Source: Muscardinus avellanarius (taxonomy: Eukaryota > Chordata > Mammalia > Rodentia > Gliridae). Taken from it: DNA of 64,000 nucleotides. The DNA lies in contig OY726567.1 in assembly GCA_963383645.1 (NCBI GenBank), positions 66,864,552 to 66,928,551 of the forward strand. The letters are read 5' to 3'. Below, in pieces: positions 11,144-23,006 of this stretch (its first letter is position 1; each line of letters starts with the position of its first letter). Position numbers and translations under genes: made by a program. The notes under the pieces are model-generated. The model saw nothing but the letters and a program-made list of their open reading frames with translations, did not search any database and was not told the origin of the DNA.

Positions 11144-11349
11144 AACTTCCTGACACCTGTCCAGGCCAAAGGCAATGGGGACAAAGAAAGTCAATATTGA
11201 GCTATTTCCATGCTTAGAGGGGTTGAAGTGGAGCCCTGGCCTTGAGGGTGTGAGGAAGTCCCTTGGAAGGGTTAGATCAGCTGATGTCTGAGGTGTCCAT
11301 GGCTGTCCAGAGGGATCTGGCAGGTGTTCATCTGGGATATTATCTGGAG

Positions 11350-11480
11350 CATCATCGGAGCTTGATGGCTTTAACTCTGTTGAAGACAGACTTAACCACA
11401 CAATTTATAGCCATGGGCCAAATATAAGTATAAATAAAATGGTCTCCAGAGGTCCTAAAAGAGGTAGGCTTAATAGAAAC
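11350..11480 (-). pseudogene. ERV-B env transmembrane/cytoplasmic-tail remnant
   Basis: A hydrophobic run beginning PLLGP and ending IFGPW, followed after a stop and a shift by a basic tail (NRVKAIKLR), is the layout of gammaretrovirus-type env C-termini. It lies about 225 bases before the polypurine tract. Disrupted. Confidence 0.7.
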
Positions 11481-11735
11481 TTACTGTAAGTCTTTGAACT
11501 AAATTTTATATAAAACCATCTTTATCACATATGCCATAAACTTTATTCCTTTACAAACATTTTACAAAATGCTCTGTGACTTGCGTTAGCCCTTTGATTT
11601 TTTTTTTTTTCTAGTCCTTTCTTTTCCATTTGGGACACTCTTAGGATAAACCTTACTTTATACAAAATGCTTTCTTATTTTTACAAAATTTCTGTTCCTT
11701 CCTTTACCAAAACTTTCTACATCTACACACTTGCC

Positions 11736-11736
<1 letters not shown>

Positions 11737-11791
<55 letters not shown>

Positions 11792-11993
11792 TTGCAGGTT
11801 TGGGGATGGAATCCAGGGGCATTCAACCACTGAGCTACCCACCCCCTGCCCTATTTTTTATTCTTTACTTTGAAACAGGGTCTCACTAAGTTGCAGAGGG
11901 CCTCTCTAAGTAGCTGAGGCTGTCCATGAACCGCAATCCTCCTGCTTCAACCTCCCAAATGCTGAGATTACAAGCATGCGCCATCACACCCAG
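11737..11993 (-). mobile_element. SINE with (TTTC)n tail
   Basis: Antisense dimeric SINE; tail expanded to (TTTC)n at 11737-11790. Imperfect duplication TACATCTACACAC (left) and TACATTCACACAC (right). Confidence 0.88.
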
Positions 11994-12766
11994 CTATACA
12001 TTCACACACTTTCTACATCTGTCTCTGTTCCTATATACAAGCTAACCCCAAAACAATACCATTTTACAATGTTTTTACATAAACAATTTAGAAACCCATT
12101 TAAAAGACTCAATGTTACTTTAACCCTTATGAAGTTAAGAGCATTTAAACTTTAAAGCATTGCTTTAAAGCATTACTTGAACTTTAAAGAATTACTCACA
12201 TTTTACATTTACCCAACTTAATAAATGAATTATAGATTACAGTAGAGGATTAAGAGAGCAGGTAAGCATCACTAGCATCTTAAAACGTTTTTCCTGCCAA
12301 AGAAATAAAACTAAAGGCAAAAAAAATAAAAATAAAATTAAAAAAACTAAAGGCAATGCATATTGTATTAGATTGTATTAGATCTCACAGAGATCTAAGC
12401 TGTACAGCGGTCTGGACAGCTTTTAGTTTACATTTTAATGTAAGCTTAAACGTACATTAAATTACATTTAAATGTAAACGGGTTTACATTTAGGACTGTT
12501 TGAGATCAAAATAAACCTTGAACAGTACCTTGTCTTAGTACAACCAGCAAAAGAGAAAAATAACAGCTTAAGTTTTTTTTTTTTTTTCTTTTGGGGCTTT
12601 TCTGGAAGGACGAGACAAAACATACCATAAGACTAAAGGAGAGGCTGTACCCAAGTTAGTTTGGTTTCCTGACATTAAATCTCCTATTTAATAGAGGAGC
12701 CGGAGTCTCTAGTGTAACTAAAAATGGGAGAAGTAAGGTAATCCCAGAGGCAGGCTAGTTTTTGAG
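11994..12766. other. AT-rich stretch inside ERV-B, unassigned
   Basis: No coding similarity seen in any frame. It holds a palindrome TTACATTTAAATGTAA (12462-12477) and related inverted copies between 12424 and 12495, plus A-rich patches (12308-12350). It replaces the expected pol-env interval. Confidence 0.5.
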
Positions 12767-13227
12767 TTAAAAAAAAAAATGTTCTAAGAGCTGGAAAATG
12801 CCCCGAACTGTTATTTTATGAAAGGATCTTGGACCAGGGAAATAGAGTAGAGCAGAAAACCTGGCACCTGTATTCACTAGGAACTGGACACTTTGTGAGC
12901 CCATGGTTAGAGTTATCCAAGGTTCCTCATTCTTAACCAGGTGGTGGGAGCCTGGAGAGATAGTCCTGGGGCCCATTACCTGGAACCTGGTTCTGGGGAC
13001 CCCAAGTCCCTCTGGACCTGGGGGCACTCAGACTTCCAGTGCCCCCCCCCACCCTTGCACCATGGGCAGAGCCTTAGAGGGCATTTGTAGCCTCTCAGTC
13101 CAGGGCATTGGTTTTTGCAATACCCTGGATTTCCACACTTGAAGCAGACCTGAGCCTGGATTTTTGTGGGGTTGGCATGTACCTGTATTGGGGTTCCTGT
13201 GGATTTGGCATTTAGACTCATGGTCAC
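12767..13227 (-). pseudogene. ERV-B nucleocapsid and protease remnant
   Basis: One frame carries two zinc knuckles (CFKCGNPGYCKNQCPG, then CPWCKGGGGHWKSECP). An overlapping frame carries the protease active-site region with Asn in place of Asp of the DTG triad. The join between frames is broken. Non-functional. Confidence 0.8.
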
Positions 13228-15188
13228 CAGGATTTTCTCATGGTATTTTTCCTCCTATTTATCCCTTTTTAAGTCTCCATTATAATAGAGTTATCCACCT
13301 GCACTAACTGTTCCAGCGTGTATTCTAGCGAGAGTGGCTGATAGACCAGTTTGGCATCTTGTTTTCTTTGTCCTAATTGATCTTTAGATCAAGCCAAGGC
13401 TGTTTTCGCCAAGGCTGCCAAAATTGTCTCAAGTCTGCAATCTTTAAATAAATCTGTGTGGTCCCAGAGGTAAAAGAAGAGCTGAAGATAAGCTACCTCT
13501 GTCTATTTGCCCTCCCTTTCACAAAATAGATCTAATTGCCAGATGGTGTTGTCATTTAAGCTTCCTTGAGGTGGCCGGGTCTCTCCGTCCCCCAGTTAGT
13601 ACTGTGGCCATACTTGAATGTAGAGTTTTGGGGTCAATTTTTTTCTAATTTTGGAGAACACGTGTGAGTGGAGATCCAGCTTCTACTTTGGATTTCTGGG
13701 ATCCCATCTCAGAGAGAGAACTTGAGGTTTTACTAGTCTGTCTGGGCAAGGTCACTCCCCTTCCCAGCACATCCTAGCCTGAAACCAAAGAAGTGAAGTG
13801 AAGTGAAGCTGGGCGTGAGTCCAGCAAAGCACCTCGAGTGAGCTTTCGTGATGGCAGCTCCTCACGGCTCACCGAGGAGCCGCCCCAGACCCTGCCTCTG
13901 TTCATCCTACCCTCTCCTATCTCCCTCTGGACAAGGTAAAGCTCAAAAATCCCTAGTGCTACCAACTAATAAAACACTGTATTTCTCAGAATATTTTCAT
14001 CAGTGACCCACAGACAGACTGTAGCTAGCAGAGCTAGAATCTCAATGGTGGGGAGTCCCTGTTTTTTAATATTCTGCCTCAGACAGTTGTACTAATTAGG
14101 TGGGGATACAAGCCTAAAACTACCAATAAATCAAAGATAGCCACAAACAGATTTTTACCTAAATTTTGTACAGGGGGCCATTAACAGCATATGCTATGTT
14201 AGGTGACAGAAGAAAGGAGCCCAGGACATAGGGGACATTGGTCTCTGTAGGAATTATATGGGCAGAGCCGATTGGAGGCTAATCTGGCAGCAATAGGACC
14301 CTGAGAATCCCAGGCCACTGGAGCTGTGCCTTGAGCAGTCCAGCTCTTGGAAGCGAAGTTTAGACTGCAGCAGTTCAGGTTTTTAAAAGCAAAGCTCAGG
14401 CTCCAGTGCTCGGGCCATTGGGAGTTTGGAGCTACTGGAGTGTGCAAACTGCCAGAGTCCACAGACCAATGGGGTGCACACAGGCTGCCCTGTGAGTGGC
14501 TGGGGGCTGGGTCTGTCTACTGACTGCAGTTGCTAATGGCAATGCTTGCAGGGTGCAGCTGCTAGAGCTAGCAGGCTCGCCTGGCTTATCATCCTACAGC
14601 CTGTCCCTATGGCCTGCAGTGGGAGAGACTCACTGTTGTCTAGCAACTGGTGGTGGCTGGCGTCCCTCTGTTTTGGGGTTCTCTGGGGGTGGGCTATGGG
14701 TATTTTTCAGACTTAACTTTTTACAGGGCTTTTTAAAAGAGTGTCCCATCTTTGATGGGGTCAGAATGGATGGGCACTCATTTGGACCTTATAAGACAAT
14801 AGTGGGTTTCCCCAGAACCCCAATATAGATCTTGACACAGGTCTAGCCTCATTTACAAGAACATAAGGCAACATGAGCCGTTACCACAAAAGGTGTGAGG
14901 CTCCCAAGTCGCTGTCTGGTTGACTATGAGTTCATATAGTAAGCTTGAGGAGGGTCTGGAGTCCCTTCTTGTCTCCTACTCTAGTTAAAGGGGACTTTTC
15001 CCCTTCCCTGGAGAGTCTGCTGTAGCTAAGTGGTGACAGAGGGAGTCTCCACGATCATGGAGAGCCCATTGGTGCTGGTTATCTGGTCATCTGCCAGGAT
15101 CTGATCATGTTTTGGGGAGGGTTACTGACCTTCAAGAAGTGGCATTAGGCCACCATCTCCTGGAACAGCTGTTGGGCTCCAAACTGTA
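13228..15188 (-). pseudogene. ERV-B gag/leader remnant
   Basis: Lies between the primer-binding site and nucleocapsid, so it should be leader, matrix and capsid. Only short broken frames remain (13774-13965, 14199-14462, and a capsid-like stretch near 13.3-13.5 kb). Assigned by position more than by sequence. Confidence 0.6.
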
Positions 15189-15207
15189 GATCCCCACGGG
15201 GGCACCA
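15189..15207 (-). other. ERV-B primer-binding site, tRNA-Met-like
   Basis: On the minus strand TGGTGCCCCCGTGGGGATC, one or two changes from the tRNA-Met complement. It lies four bases after the LTR end. Confidence 0.75.
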
Positions 15208-15211
15208 TAAC

Positions 15212-15912
15212 TGTTACAGTGTGGGATGGAGCCGTGGGTTCTTGTTCTTAGCTACTTTTAGAAAAGAATTGCCAGAAATCTGCTGCAAGCTTAAGCAATT
15301 TTTTATTATTACAGAGGTAGAAAAAAGGGATAGAAGAATAAAGCACCACATCAGAGAAAATGTGGTGGAGTGCCTTGAAAGTAAGACACTGAAGTTTTTG
15401 AATGCCAAACAGTTTTTACAAAGATTATTATCTCTCATCTTTGCTTAACCAATAGTCTTCCTGACCCGACTAGGTGTAGATCCGCTAGTTAACTCTGGGG
15501 CAAGTCTTTTGATGTGATTTTGAGGCTTCACTATCTTACACCCTGTTTAGTCTTTCTATTTGCTCCTGACCTAATGCAGGTGTAGGCCCACCCTTGTCTC
15601 CAATTGTTTAACAAAGTCAGAGATACCCTCCTTCTGGTCTCTGGGGAGTTTTAGCCTATCTGCTAGAAGTTATTTATTATGTAAACTTACCTTTAAAATA
15701 CGAAGGCCCTGGCTGGGTGTCATGGCGCATGCTTGTAATATCAGCATTTGGGAGGCTGAGACCGGAGGATCGCGGTTCGCGGACAGCCTCAGCTACTTAG
15801 TGAGGCCCTCTGCAACTTAGTGAGACCCTGTTTCAAAATAAAGAATAAAAAATAGGGCAGGGGGTGTAGCTCGGAGGTCAAATGCCCCTGGGTCCCATCC
15901 CCAGACCCGCGA

Positions 15913-15956
<44 letters not shown>

Positions 15957-16127
15957 ATACAAAGACCAGGGCTACATGTAATTCTTTTGTGTTCTTGCTA
16001 ACCACTTTTGGAACTCTGCAGGGTAACAGCTGCCTCTTCCTCCCTGCCTGAGTGTCTGCACTGCACCAAAGCTATTTTGCAATACATTTTCCAAAGCCGT
16101 TTTCCGATACCAACACATTCCCTATCG
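15212..16127 (-). mobile_element. ERV-B 5' LTR with SINE insertion
   Basis: Minus-strand LTR ending CTGTAACA next to the primer-binding site. Poly(A)-signal-like and T-rich R/U5 sequence is at 15290-15340. A plus-strand SINE sits at 15713-15957; without it the LTR is about 660 bases. Confidence 0.88.
15713..15957 (+). mobile_element. SINE in the ERV-B 5' LTR, (GAAA)n tail
   Basis: Absent from the 3' LTR copy, so it inserted after proviral integration. Flanked by ATACGAAGGCCCTGG and ATACAAAGACCAGG. Confidence 0.92.
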
Positions 16128-16129
16128 GG

Positions 16130-18510
16130 TTAGTCATTTCAACCTTGGGCATGTCATGTGACTTAGGGAGGAGTGGAAGGGGTCTACCAAACATGATTTC
16201 ATAATTTCAAAGGGAGTGAATACCTCCTGGTAAGGTGTACACAATACGCACAGGAGGGCAAAGGGGAGGAGTAAGGCCCAACTTTCTCTTGTTTTGGAGG
16301 CCAGTTTAGTCAAGGTATCTTTTAGAGTTCTATTCATCCACTCTACCTGTCCTAAACTCTGAAGTCTGTATACACAATGCAGTTTCCAATCAACACTTAA
16401 AGCTTTTGCCACATTCTGAGAAACTTTGGCCATGAAGGCCAGGCCACTGTTGGACCAAAATAAGAAGGGCAACCCAAATCTAAGAACTATTTCCTATAGC
16501 AGTTTCTTGGTGACAATTAAAGCAGTCTTGGTTCTGGCAGGATAAGCTTCTTCCTACCCAAAAAATATGTCCACAAATAGCAGAAGGTACCTGTATCTGA
16601 GAGTGGTAGGCTTTACCTTAATGAAATCCAGTTCCCATTGCTTCCCTGGTGTGTTACCTTGAACTTGTATTCCTTCTGGGGTTTTCTCCCCTCCTTTTGG
16701 ATTCACCTGTGTGCAAACTTGACATTTGAACACCAGATCTTTTATAATTTGGTCTAGCTTTAGGATGTAGTACCTGGGTCTGAGGAGCTCACAGAGCTTT
16801 GTTGGTCCCTGGTGGGTGGTCTGGTAGAGTTGATATACTAGTTTCCTTCTTATAACTATGGGGAGGATGGGCCTCCATCCAGTAATATACACCACCCTGG
16901 TTTTTTTTTTTTTTTTTTTTTTCTTTCAATGCCGTGCCTTCCTGTTTTGCCCAGTCTTCTTCCTCAGTCGTACATGTCAGTTTTTGTGGAAGTTCTGGCT
17001 CAGGATACATAACCAACATGGACAGGGGCCCCTCTGGTTCTAGGGCCACTTTCTGGGCCTTTGGGTCAGCTGCCCTGTTGCCCCTAGCTTCAGAAGAGTC
17101 TCCTCTCTGATGACTTTCACAGTACACAATGGCTATCTTTCTCGGCAACTAGAAGGCCTCTAGTAAGGCTAGAATCTCTCCTTTGTTCTTTACTTCCTTG
17201 CCTGCCAAAGTGAGGAGCCCCCTTTTCTGGTAAAATGCCACATATACATGAGTGGTGGGAAAAGCGTTATCGGCTGTCAGTATATTTTGTGACAACCTTC
17301 TCCTTACCCCAGCATAATGCCTGAGTCAGGGTGATGAGATTGCCTTCTGAGCTGAGGTTCCCCTGCTGAGGGACTGGGCCAAGATGGTTTTATGCTCCAC
17401 GACTACTGCAGCCCCTGCATATCTAATACTGTTTTGGACAAAGCTGCTGTCATTGGTATAGAGGACTTCATCTGTCTCTGGTAGAGGGACATCAGTTAGG
17501 TCTGGATAGGTGGACTGGATCACGTCAGTCACCTCAACACCGTCATGTAGACAGATGTCTAGGTCATCATATGGCAATAGGCTTGCTGGATTGAGGACTG
17601 CCATTTGGCAAAAGTGTAATTCGTAGCCAGTCCAGAAGAAGCACTTATTACTGGGTCAACCACACATTAGACACCCACCACTCTGGGGTTCCCCTCAGGA
17701 GGGTCTCAGCTGAATGAGGGGTGATCAGGAGCAATTCTTGGCCTGGGGAAGTTTATCTGGATCCTTTACGAACATGGAAGTGGTAACCACAGCTTGCAAG
17801 CAGGCAGGCCAGCCTGTTGCTATAGGAACTAGTCTTTTGGGAAAATAAGCAATTGGTTATTTCCAAGGGCTCGGGGTTTGAACAAGGACTCCCTTCGCAA
17901 TGTCCCTGACTTCATCCACAACAAGTGGAATGGCTTAGTGATGTCAGGGAGCACCAGGGCAAGGGCAGAGGTTAAGGCCTTCTTCAAAATCTCAAGGGCT
18001 CCCTGTTCAGCTTTTGACTATTTGAAAGGGCCATCTCCCCCTACACTGACATATAATGGCCTTGCAGTTTCAACAAAACCTAGAATCCACAGCCAACAAT
18101 AGCCTACTGCCCCCCAAAAAACTCCTGTACTTGCCTCTTGGTCCTTGGCATTGGAATTTGGAGGCTTACAATAATGTGGCTCTGAGACAGCATCCCTTTT
18201 CCTCCTTCTAGGTTGTAACCCAGGTAGGTCACAGGAGTCTGGCAGAATTGGGCCTTCTTGATTGACATGAGGTATCCCAGGTCCTGAAATGTCTGCAGAA
18301 ACCTATTGTTGGCCCTCCTGCATGCCTCTTCAGTCTCCGAGGCAACAAGGAGGTCATCAACATACCAAAGCAGAGTACTTTCGGGGTGTGTTCCCCTGAA
18401 CTCTAGGAGGTCCGCACTTAGGGCCTCATCAAACAATGAGTTTGGGAGTTCTTTAACCCTCCCAGAGGTCTTGGACTGCCCGATAGTAGGAAAGATTCTC
18501 CTTTAACTTC
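16130..18510 (-). pseudogene. ERV-C: pol remnant (RT, RNase H, integrase)
   Basis: Minus-strand class I pol. RT C-terminal half with LLWYVDDLLVASETEEAC (18104-18436). RNase H with a TNDSSF start and later CESHQRG, EARGNRAAD (17604-17040). Integrase with the HHCC zinc-binding part (CQVC) and a catalytic-core remnant ending near 16137 (16895-16134). A poly(A) run at 16902-16922 interrupts between RNase H and integrase. It is cut at about 18510 on the RT side and abuts the ERV-B LTR directly on the other side, with no env and no polypurine tract between. Confidence 0.88.
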
Positions 18511-18602
18511 CATAACTAGCAGGAAAAGGGATTGGGGAGATATTTATTATCTTCTAAACATGGTTTGCACAATGAAATACAGACAGCTAAGAAGCCTACG
18601 GG

Positions 18603-18950
18603 GCCGGGCATGGTGACGCATGCTTGTAATCCCTTCACTTGGGAGGTGGAGACAGGAGGATCGTGCAGGTTCAAAACTAGCCTTGCTGGCTTTAAGAAAC
18701 CCTCTTTCCAAATAAAATATAACATAGGTCCGGGAGTGTAGCCCGGAGGTAGAAGGGTTCCATCTCCAGTACCAGAAGAAGAAGAAGAAGAAGAAGAAGA
18801 AGAAGAAGAAGAAGAAGAAGAAGAAGAAGAAGAAGAAGAAGAAGAAGAAGAAGAAGAGGAGGAGGAGGAGGAGGAGGAGGAGGAGGAGGAGGAGGAGGAG
18901 GAGGAGGAGGAGGAAGGAGGGAGGAGGGAGGAGGGAGGAGAAGGAGAAGA
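18603..18950 (+). mobile_element. SINE with long (GAA)n(GAG)n tail
   Basis: Dimeric SINE 18603-18777 followed by (GAA)n to about 18857, then (GAG)n/(GGA)n to about 18915 and imperfect GGAGGGA repeats. The tract gives long artificial Ser/Leu/Phe/Pro frames on the minus strand. Confidence 0.92.
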
Positions 18951-18956
18951 AAAAGA

Positions 18957-20015
18957 AGCTGCCACCTACGGAAAGTCCTGCAGCAGAGAAAGATAGAAGA
19001 AAAGGAAAGAGACCAAGAGCTCCTGCACAACTTGACTTTAAGGATGAAGAGTACGGGGTATTCATTCAAGAGGAGGATATGGTGGGAGTAACATGATTGG
19101 CAGAGGGAAGGGATGAGTACCTCTGACCAGCTGCTGTTGCAGTGCAGAAAAGTTTAGAGATTGGGCTGAATTTGGAAATGGAATATGTCATTTTCTGGCC
19201 ATTGACTGTCATTGTCTAGTTTGTATTGAGGCAGATTGTATTGCAGAAGGATACCGGGCATTGGGGGTGAATGACCGGCATGGGCCAATGGGCCAAGGAT
19301 GCTAAGGCTGCAAAGGAGACAACCACGTTGGGTGTCCCGTGGAAGCCTGTGACCTGGACACGGCAGATGATTTGCATACTGCTGCATCAGGCAGGCTGTC
19401 GGCACAGCAACAAAAATAAGGTAAACAGAGATGCTGGGACCTAAAGGGTGACAGACACTGGCACTTAAAGGGGGATTGAGAAATGCCATGTATCCCCTCA
19501 CCCAGTTACTGATAAAGACATACCCTGTTGTGATGGGCCCAGCCAGCTCTCATGAGATAAGGAAATAGGACTTAGATATAAGCCCTGAAGATCCAGAGGG
19601 CAGCAGTGGCTCTCCTTTGAGTACTCCACCTCACTTCTCTCCAGTGTGGTGTTTTCCTGTCACTTTGCAATAATACTACTTTACCAGCACATCCAAATTT
19701 CTGGCTTCTTATTTCTTTTTTCTTCTTCTTTTTTTTTTTTTTTTTTTTTTTTTTTTGGTGTGTACCGTGGTACTAGGGGTAGAACCCAGGGACTTTCTAC
19801 CTCTGGGCTACACTCCCAGACCTACTTTATATTTTATTTGGAAACAGAGTCTCACTAAATTGCTGAGAACCTCACTAAGTAGCTAAGGCTGGCCACAAAC
19901 CTGCGATCTTCCCGTCCAGCCTCCCAAGTACTGGGATTACAAGTGTGTACCACCTGGCTCTTTATTTCTATAATGAGCTAAGGAAAGAACTCACAGTGAC
20001 ACCAAAACTGTAACA
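18957..20015 (+). mobile_element. Probable plus-strand LTR with SINE insertion
   Basis: A TATA-like GATATAAG (about 19575), a degenerate poly(A) signal (GCAATAATACTAC, about 19668) and an end CTGTAACA at 20015 fit R-U5 of a class I LTR. A SINE (19728-19960) interrupts it. The upstream boundary is uncertain and no clear primer-binding site follows. Confidence 0.45.
19728..19960 (-). mobile_element. SINE
   Basis: Antisense dimeric SINE with poly(T), flanked by CTTATTTCT and CTTTATTTCT. Confidence 0.9.
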
Positions 20016-20643
20016 CCTGGAGAGAGAGTTTTCAATTGTGAAGTAGTCTCCAGGGGGTTTGCTTATGGGAGGGTCTTGGACCCTTGGTGGGAGAATACGG
20101 ACCCTTGGAGATTTATGGGAAGGCCTTAAGCCTTTTGAAGGAAAAGTCCAAAAAACCTGTTCCTGAGAGGGTTCCAAACCCTCAAAGTTTAAATCAGAGG
20201 GGAGGGGCATCCCCCAACCGTCTGAAACCTCTGAATGGGAAGACCAAGCAGACTCCAGGTGTCCCCAAGAAACCCAGTGTCCTGCAGGCCTGCATTTCTG
20301 TGGGGGTTGCTCTCGCCCGGCGCTGGGATTTTTGGTGATCTCTTCTAAAGCCATATATGTGGGTTCTGGACTTGTTGGGAAAACTTAAATTGGAGGAAAT
20401 TGTATGGACTTAACCTGAGATAATGAATTGGCCAGTGATGGGTTTGAGACAGCAACAACCCAGATGGTCACTGCCAGAGCCATGAGAAGAACAGGGGCAG
20501 GAAGGGAGGAACGGGACCAAGGACCCAGAGTCCCTCAGAATCTGGGAGTTAGCCTGGGATGCGCTGCCACTGCCATGGCTTCTCGGGTTGCAAGAGGGAA
20601 CTTACCTGATGGCTCCTCACTACTTGTTCTGAGTTTTGGCACT
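20016..20643. other. Possible retroviral leader, no gene recognised
   Basis: GC-richer sequence following the LTR end. A 128-codon open frame on the minus strand and short plus frames show no family resemblance. Confidence 0.4.
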
Positions 20644-21089
20644 GTCATAGAAGGTTCGGGGAGGAAGGAGACAGCTCGACTGGCAATACAAGCTTTATTG
20701 GGATAAAACCTGTGGAAGGGGTCTCCAGGAAAGGGTGGAGCCCATGTGCACTAACAGATTAGAGACTTATGTAGGTTGTTTAAGGGGAGAGACTATTGAG
20801 CTAGGTGGTGGTAGGTAGTCATTGCCAGGGGGAAATGTTTTTAAGGAAAGTTAGTTGGGTTGTTAGACCTGGGAAACAAAAGAAAATGGAAATTTTCCGT
20901 AAGCAGAAGGATATGAGAAGATCTGCCTGCTTATCAGGCACATCTTAGACAGGACAATGAGGACATTTAGATAAACAGCAAGGGGGTGAGTGTATTTGAT
21001 TAAGACTTGAGGCTTTTCTGGTCAGCAAAGAGGCCTGCAAAATGACATGCCTTCACAAGATGGAGTCACTTTGGTTCAAGACTCTAACA
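20644..21089 (-). mobile_element. Solo LTR, class I type
   Basis: On the minus strand it begins TGTTAGAGTC, contains the common CCAAAGTGACTCCATCTTG element and AATAAAGCTTGTATTGCC (poly(A) signal), and ends CTATGACA. 446 bases. No clear target duplication. Confidence 0.7.
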
Positions 21090-21197
21090 AAAATTAATAA
21101 ATGAATGAATAAATAGATGATAGATAGATAAGGCTGGGGTTGCAGCTTGGAGGTAGAATGCCCCTTGGTTCAATCCCCAGTACCAAAAATAGTAGAG
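21090..21197 (+). mobile_element. GATA/AATG-rich patch and SINE right half
   Basis: Short AATG/GATA repeats, then an isolated tRNA-like half GGCTGGGGTTGCAGCTTGGA to CCCAGTACC (about 21131-21190). Confidence 0.7.
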
Positions 21198-22049
21198 GGA
21201 GAGGATAGTAGGATAATTAACTTAATAGAATTATGAGGATGAGAAATGAGAAATACCTCATCAGGCCACTGGAAACTGGACACCCTGGGATTCTGGCAGC
21301 ATAGTTATAAGAAAACAAACAAATAAGGACCCTGATTTTCCGCTGCTCTCACATTAATACAGAAGGCTTCTCAGATCCCAAAATGTGTGCAGATTTCTCC
21401 CAACTAGCAAGTCAAGCAATCCTGTGATTCTGCAGCGGATACCAGCTGGGTGTCGTCTAAGTCACTTCAGTGCTAACACATCTCCCTCACGGCTCAGTCC
21501 CCAAAGCTGTGCCCCTGCTCAGCCGCAGCCCCAACCCCCAGGTGGCTTTACCTGTGCTTCCGACCATGGGCTGTGTATTGAGGGTCCCACAGCCTCTTCC
21601 TCAGGCCAACTAAGTTGCTTGAAAGTCTGGAAGAATTCTGGGAACAATTTCATTCACTGGTTTATTATGAGGGCTTTTGAGGTGCTTGTGGAGGCTTCCC
21701 ACACAGACCTGGTGGAAGAAATCTGTGCAGTGGGGGACCCTTTTAACTTTCAGCACTCTCCCTCCCAGGAAGCCCCACCTCTAATCCAGCACTGGCCTTT
21801 CTGAAGACTAACCTCTGCTCCATTCTGAGGCTTCCTAGGAAATAGTAGCCCTTTGTCAGCTCATTAACATGCAAAAAGACATTATTGGGTCAAGGGTTCC
21901 AAGAACCTGAGACTGCCCTTGCAGTCCAGGACCCAACGGTCCAGGGAGCCAGTGAGCCTGGGCTTCCAGGTCCTGGCAGCAGAAAGGGGCTGTGCCAACT
22001 CTGGGAAGACCAGCTCGCCGCCCGCATTTGTCCTCCTCTGCACCTCCCC
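21198..22049. other. Unique sequence, nothing recognised
   Basis: A 139-codon open frame (21385-21804, plus) is proline/serine-rich without family resemblance or splice context. No repeat identified. Confidence 0.5.
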
Positions 22050-22215
22050 CCACTAGGTGGTTCCACCCGTAATGAGGGTGGGCCTTCCCCACCTGGTCCA
22101 GGTGACTCATGTACTAATATTCTGGGTATATCTCCCAGATACATCCCAAAATATTTTACCGCATGTCCAGGTATGCCTTAATACAATCAAGTTGGCCACT
22201 AAAATTAACGATTAC
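22050..22215 (+). mobile_element. Old MaLR-type LTR fragment
   Basis: GTTCCACCCGTAATGAGGGT and a 3' end AATCAAGTTGGCCACTAAAA resemble MLT1/MST-like mammalian LTRs. Family name by recollection only. Confidence 0.45.
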
Positions 22216-22240
22216 AAGATGTGGAATGCTGAGTATCCAA

Positions 22241-23006
22241 AAGCCAGGCATGGTGGTACACACCTATAATCCCAATATTTGGGAGGCAGGCACAGAAGGA
22301 TCCCAGCTTTAAGGCCAGCCTCTACAACTTAGTAAGACCCTCAGCAACTTAGCAAGATCTGTTTTCAAGATAAAAAGTAAAAAAGTCTGGGGTAGAACAC
22401 CCCTGGGTTCGCTCTCTTGTTTAAAAAAAAAATCATTGATCATTGTACAATGTCAATGTCAATTTAATCTAAACTCAAATTTCCTCCACCACCAATACCC
22501 ATCATCTCATTTTTCACACACACACCCCCGTTCTTGCCAACCTTTAAGAGTAAAGCACATGAAACACTTTTTGAACATTTCTTTAAAGAAATATGTTGTA
22601 ATTTACATATGTTGTGACATATGGGAAACAGTGAGTTTACAATATCTTTTACCTTTTATTTTTGATGCTATAAAAAATGGTTATTTTGCTGGCTAGCTGG
22701 TGGCCAGAAAACAGGTTGTGGCTTATTTACCAATCTTTCACATAATATTCATTTGGGGGAAAAAATTCCTTTTGGAGAAGTGACCATGGTTTAGTGAGGT
22801 GATCTTAAGCAATTTCTGAGTAGATTTTTTCTGGTACTAGAGATTGAATCCAAGGGTGTTCTATCTCCAAGCTACATTCCCAGAATTCCCCCCTTTTTTT
22901 GGAAACAGGGTCTTGCTAAACTTCTGAGGCTGGTCTCGAACCTGCCACCCTGCTGTCTCAGCCTCCCAAGTACTAGGATTTCAGGTGTGCATCACAACAC
23001 CCAGCT
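22241..23006. mobile_element. Two SINEs (22241-22432 plus; 22826-23006 minus) around AT-rich unique DNA
   Basis: Both are old and degenerate. The 22433-22825 stretch between them has no recognised feature. Confidence 0.8.

Larger units (their letters stand above)
10750..16127 (-). mobile_element. ERV-B: minus-strand provirus with most of pol and env deleted
   Basis: Read on the minus strand: 5' LTR (16127-15212), tRNA-Met-like primer-binding site (15207-15189), leader and gag (about 15.1-12.95 kb, many stops), double zinc-knuckle nucleocapsid and protease remnant (13227-12767), an unexplained AT-rich stretch (12.76-11.5 kb), env transmembrane segment and tail (about 11480-11350), polypurine tract (11143-11126), and a truncated 3' LTR (11125-10750). 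RT, RNase H, integrase and surface env are absent. The protease remnant closely resembles that of ERV-A, so the two are related. Confidence 0.82.

Noticed and set aside
18516..19069. Long minus-strand frames rich in Ser, Leu, Phe or Pro
   Set aside because: They are translations of the (GAA)n(GAG)n SINE tail in three frames, not genes.
20428..20706. 92-codon plus-strand frame
   Set aside because: Lies in probable retroviral leader and crosses an LTR boundary; no domain recognised.
21385..21804. 139-codon plus-strand frame
   Set aside because: Low-complexity composition, no recognisable domain, no splice partners or neighbours.
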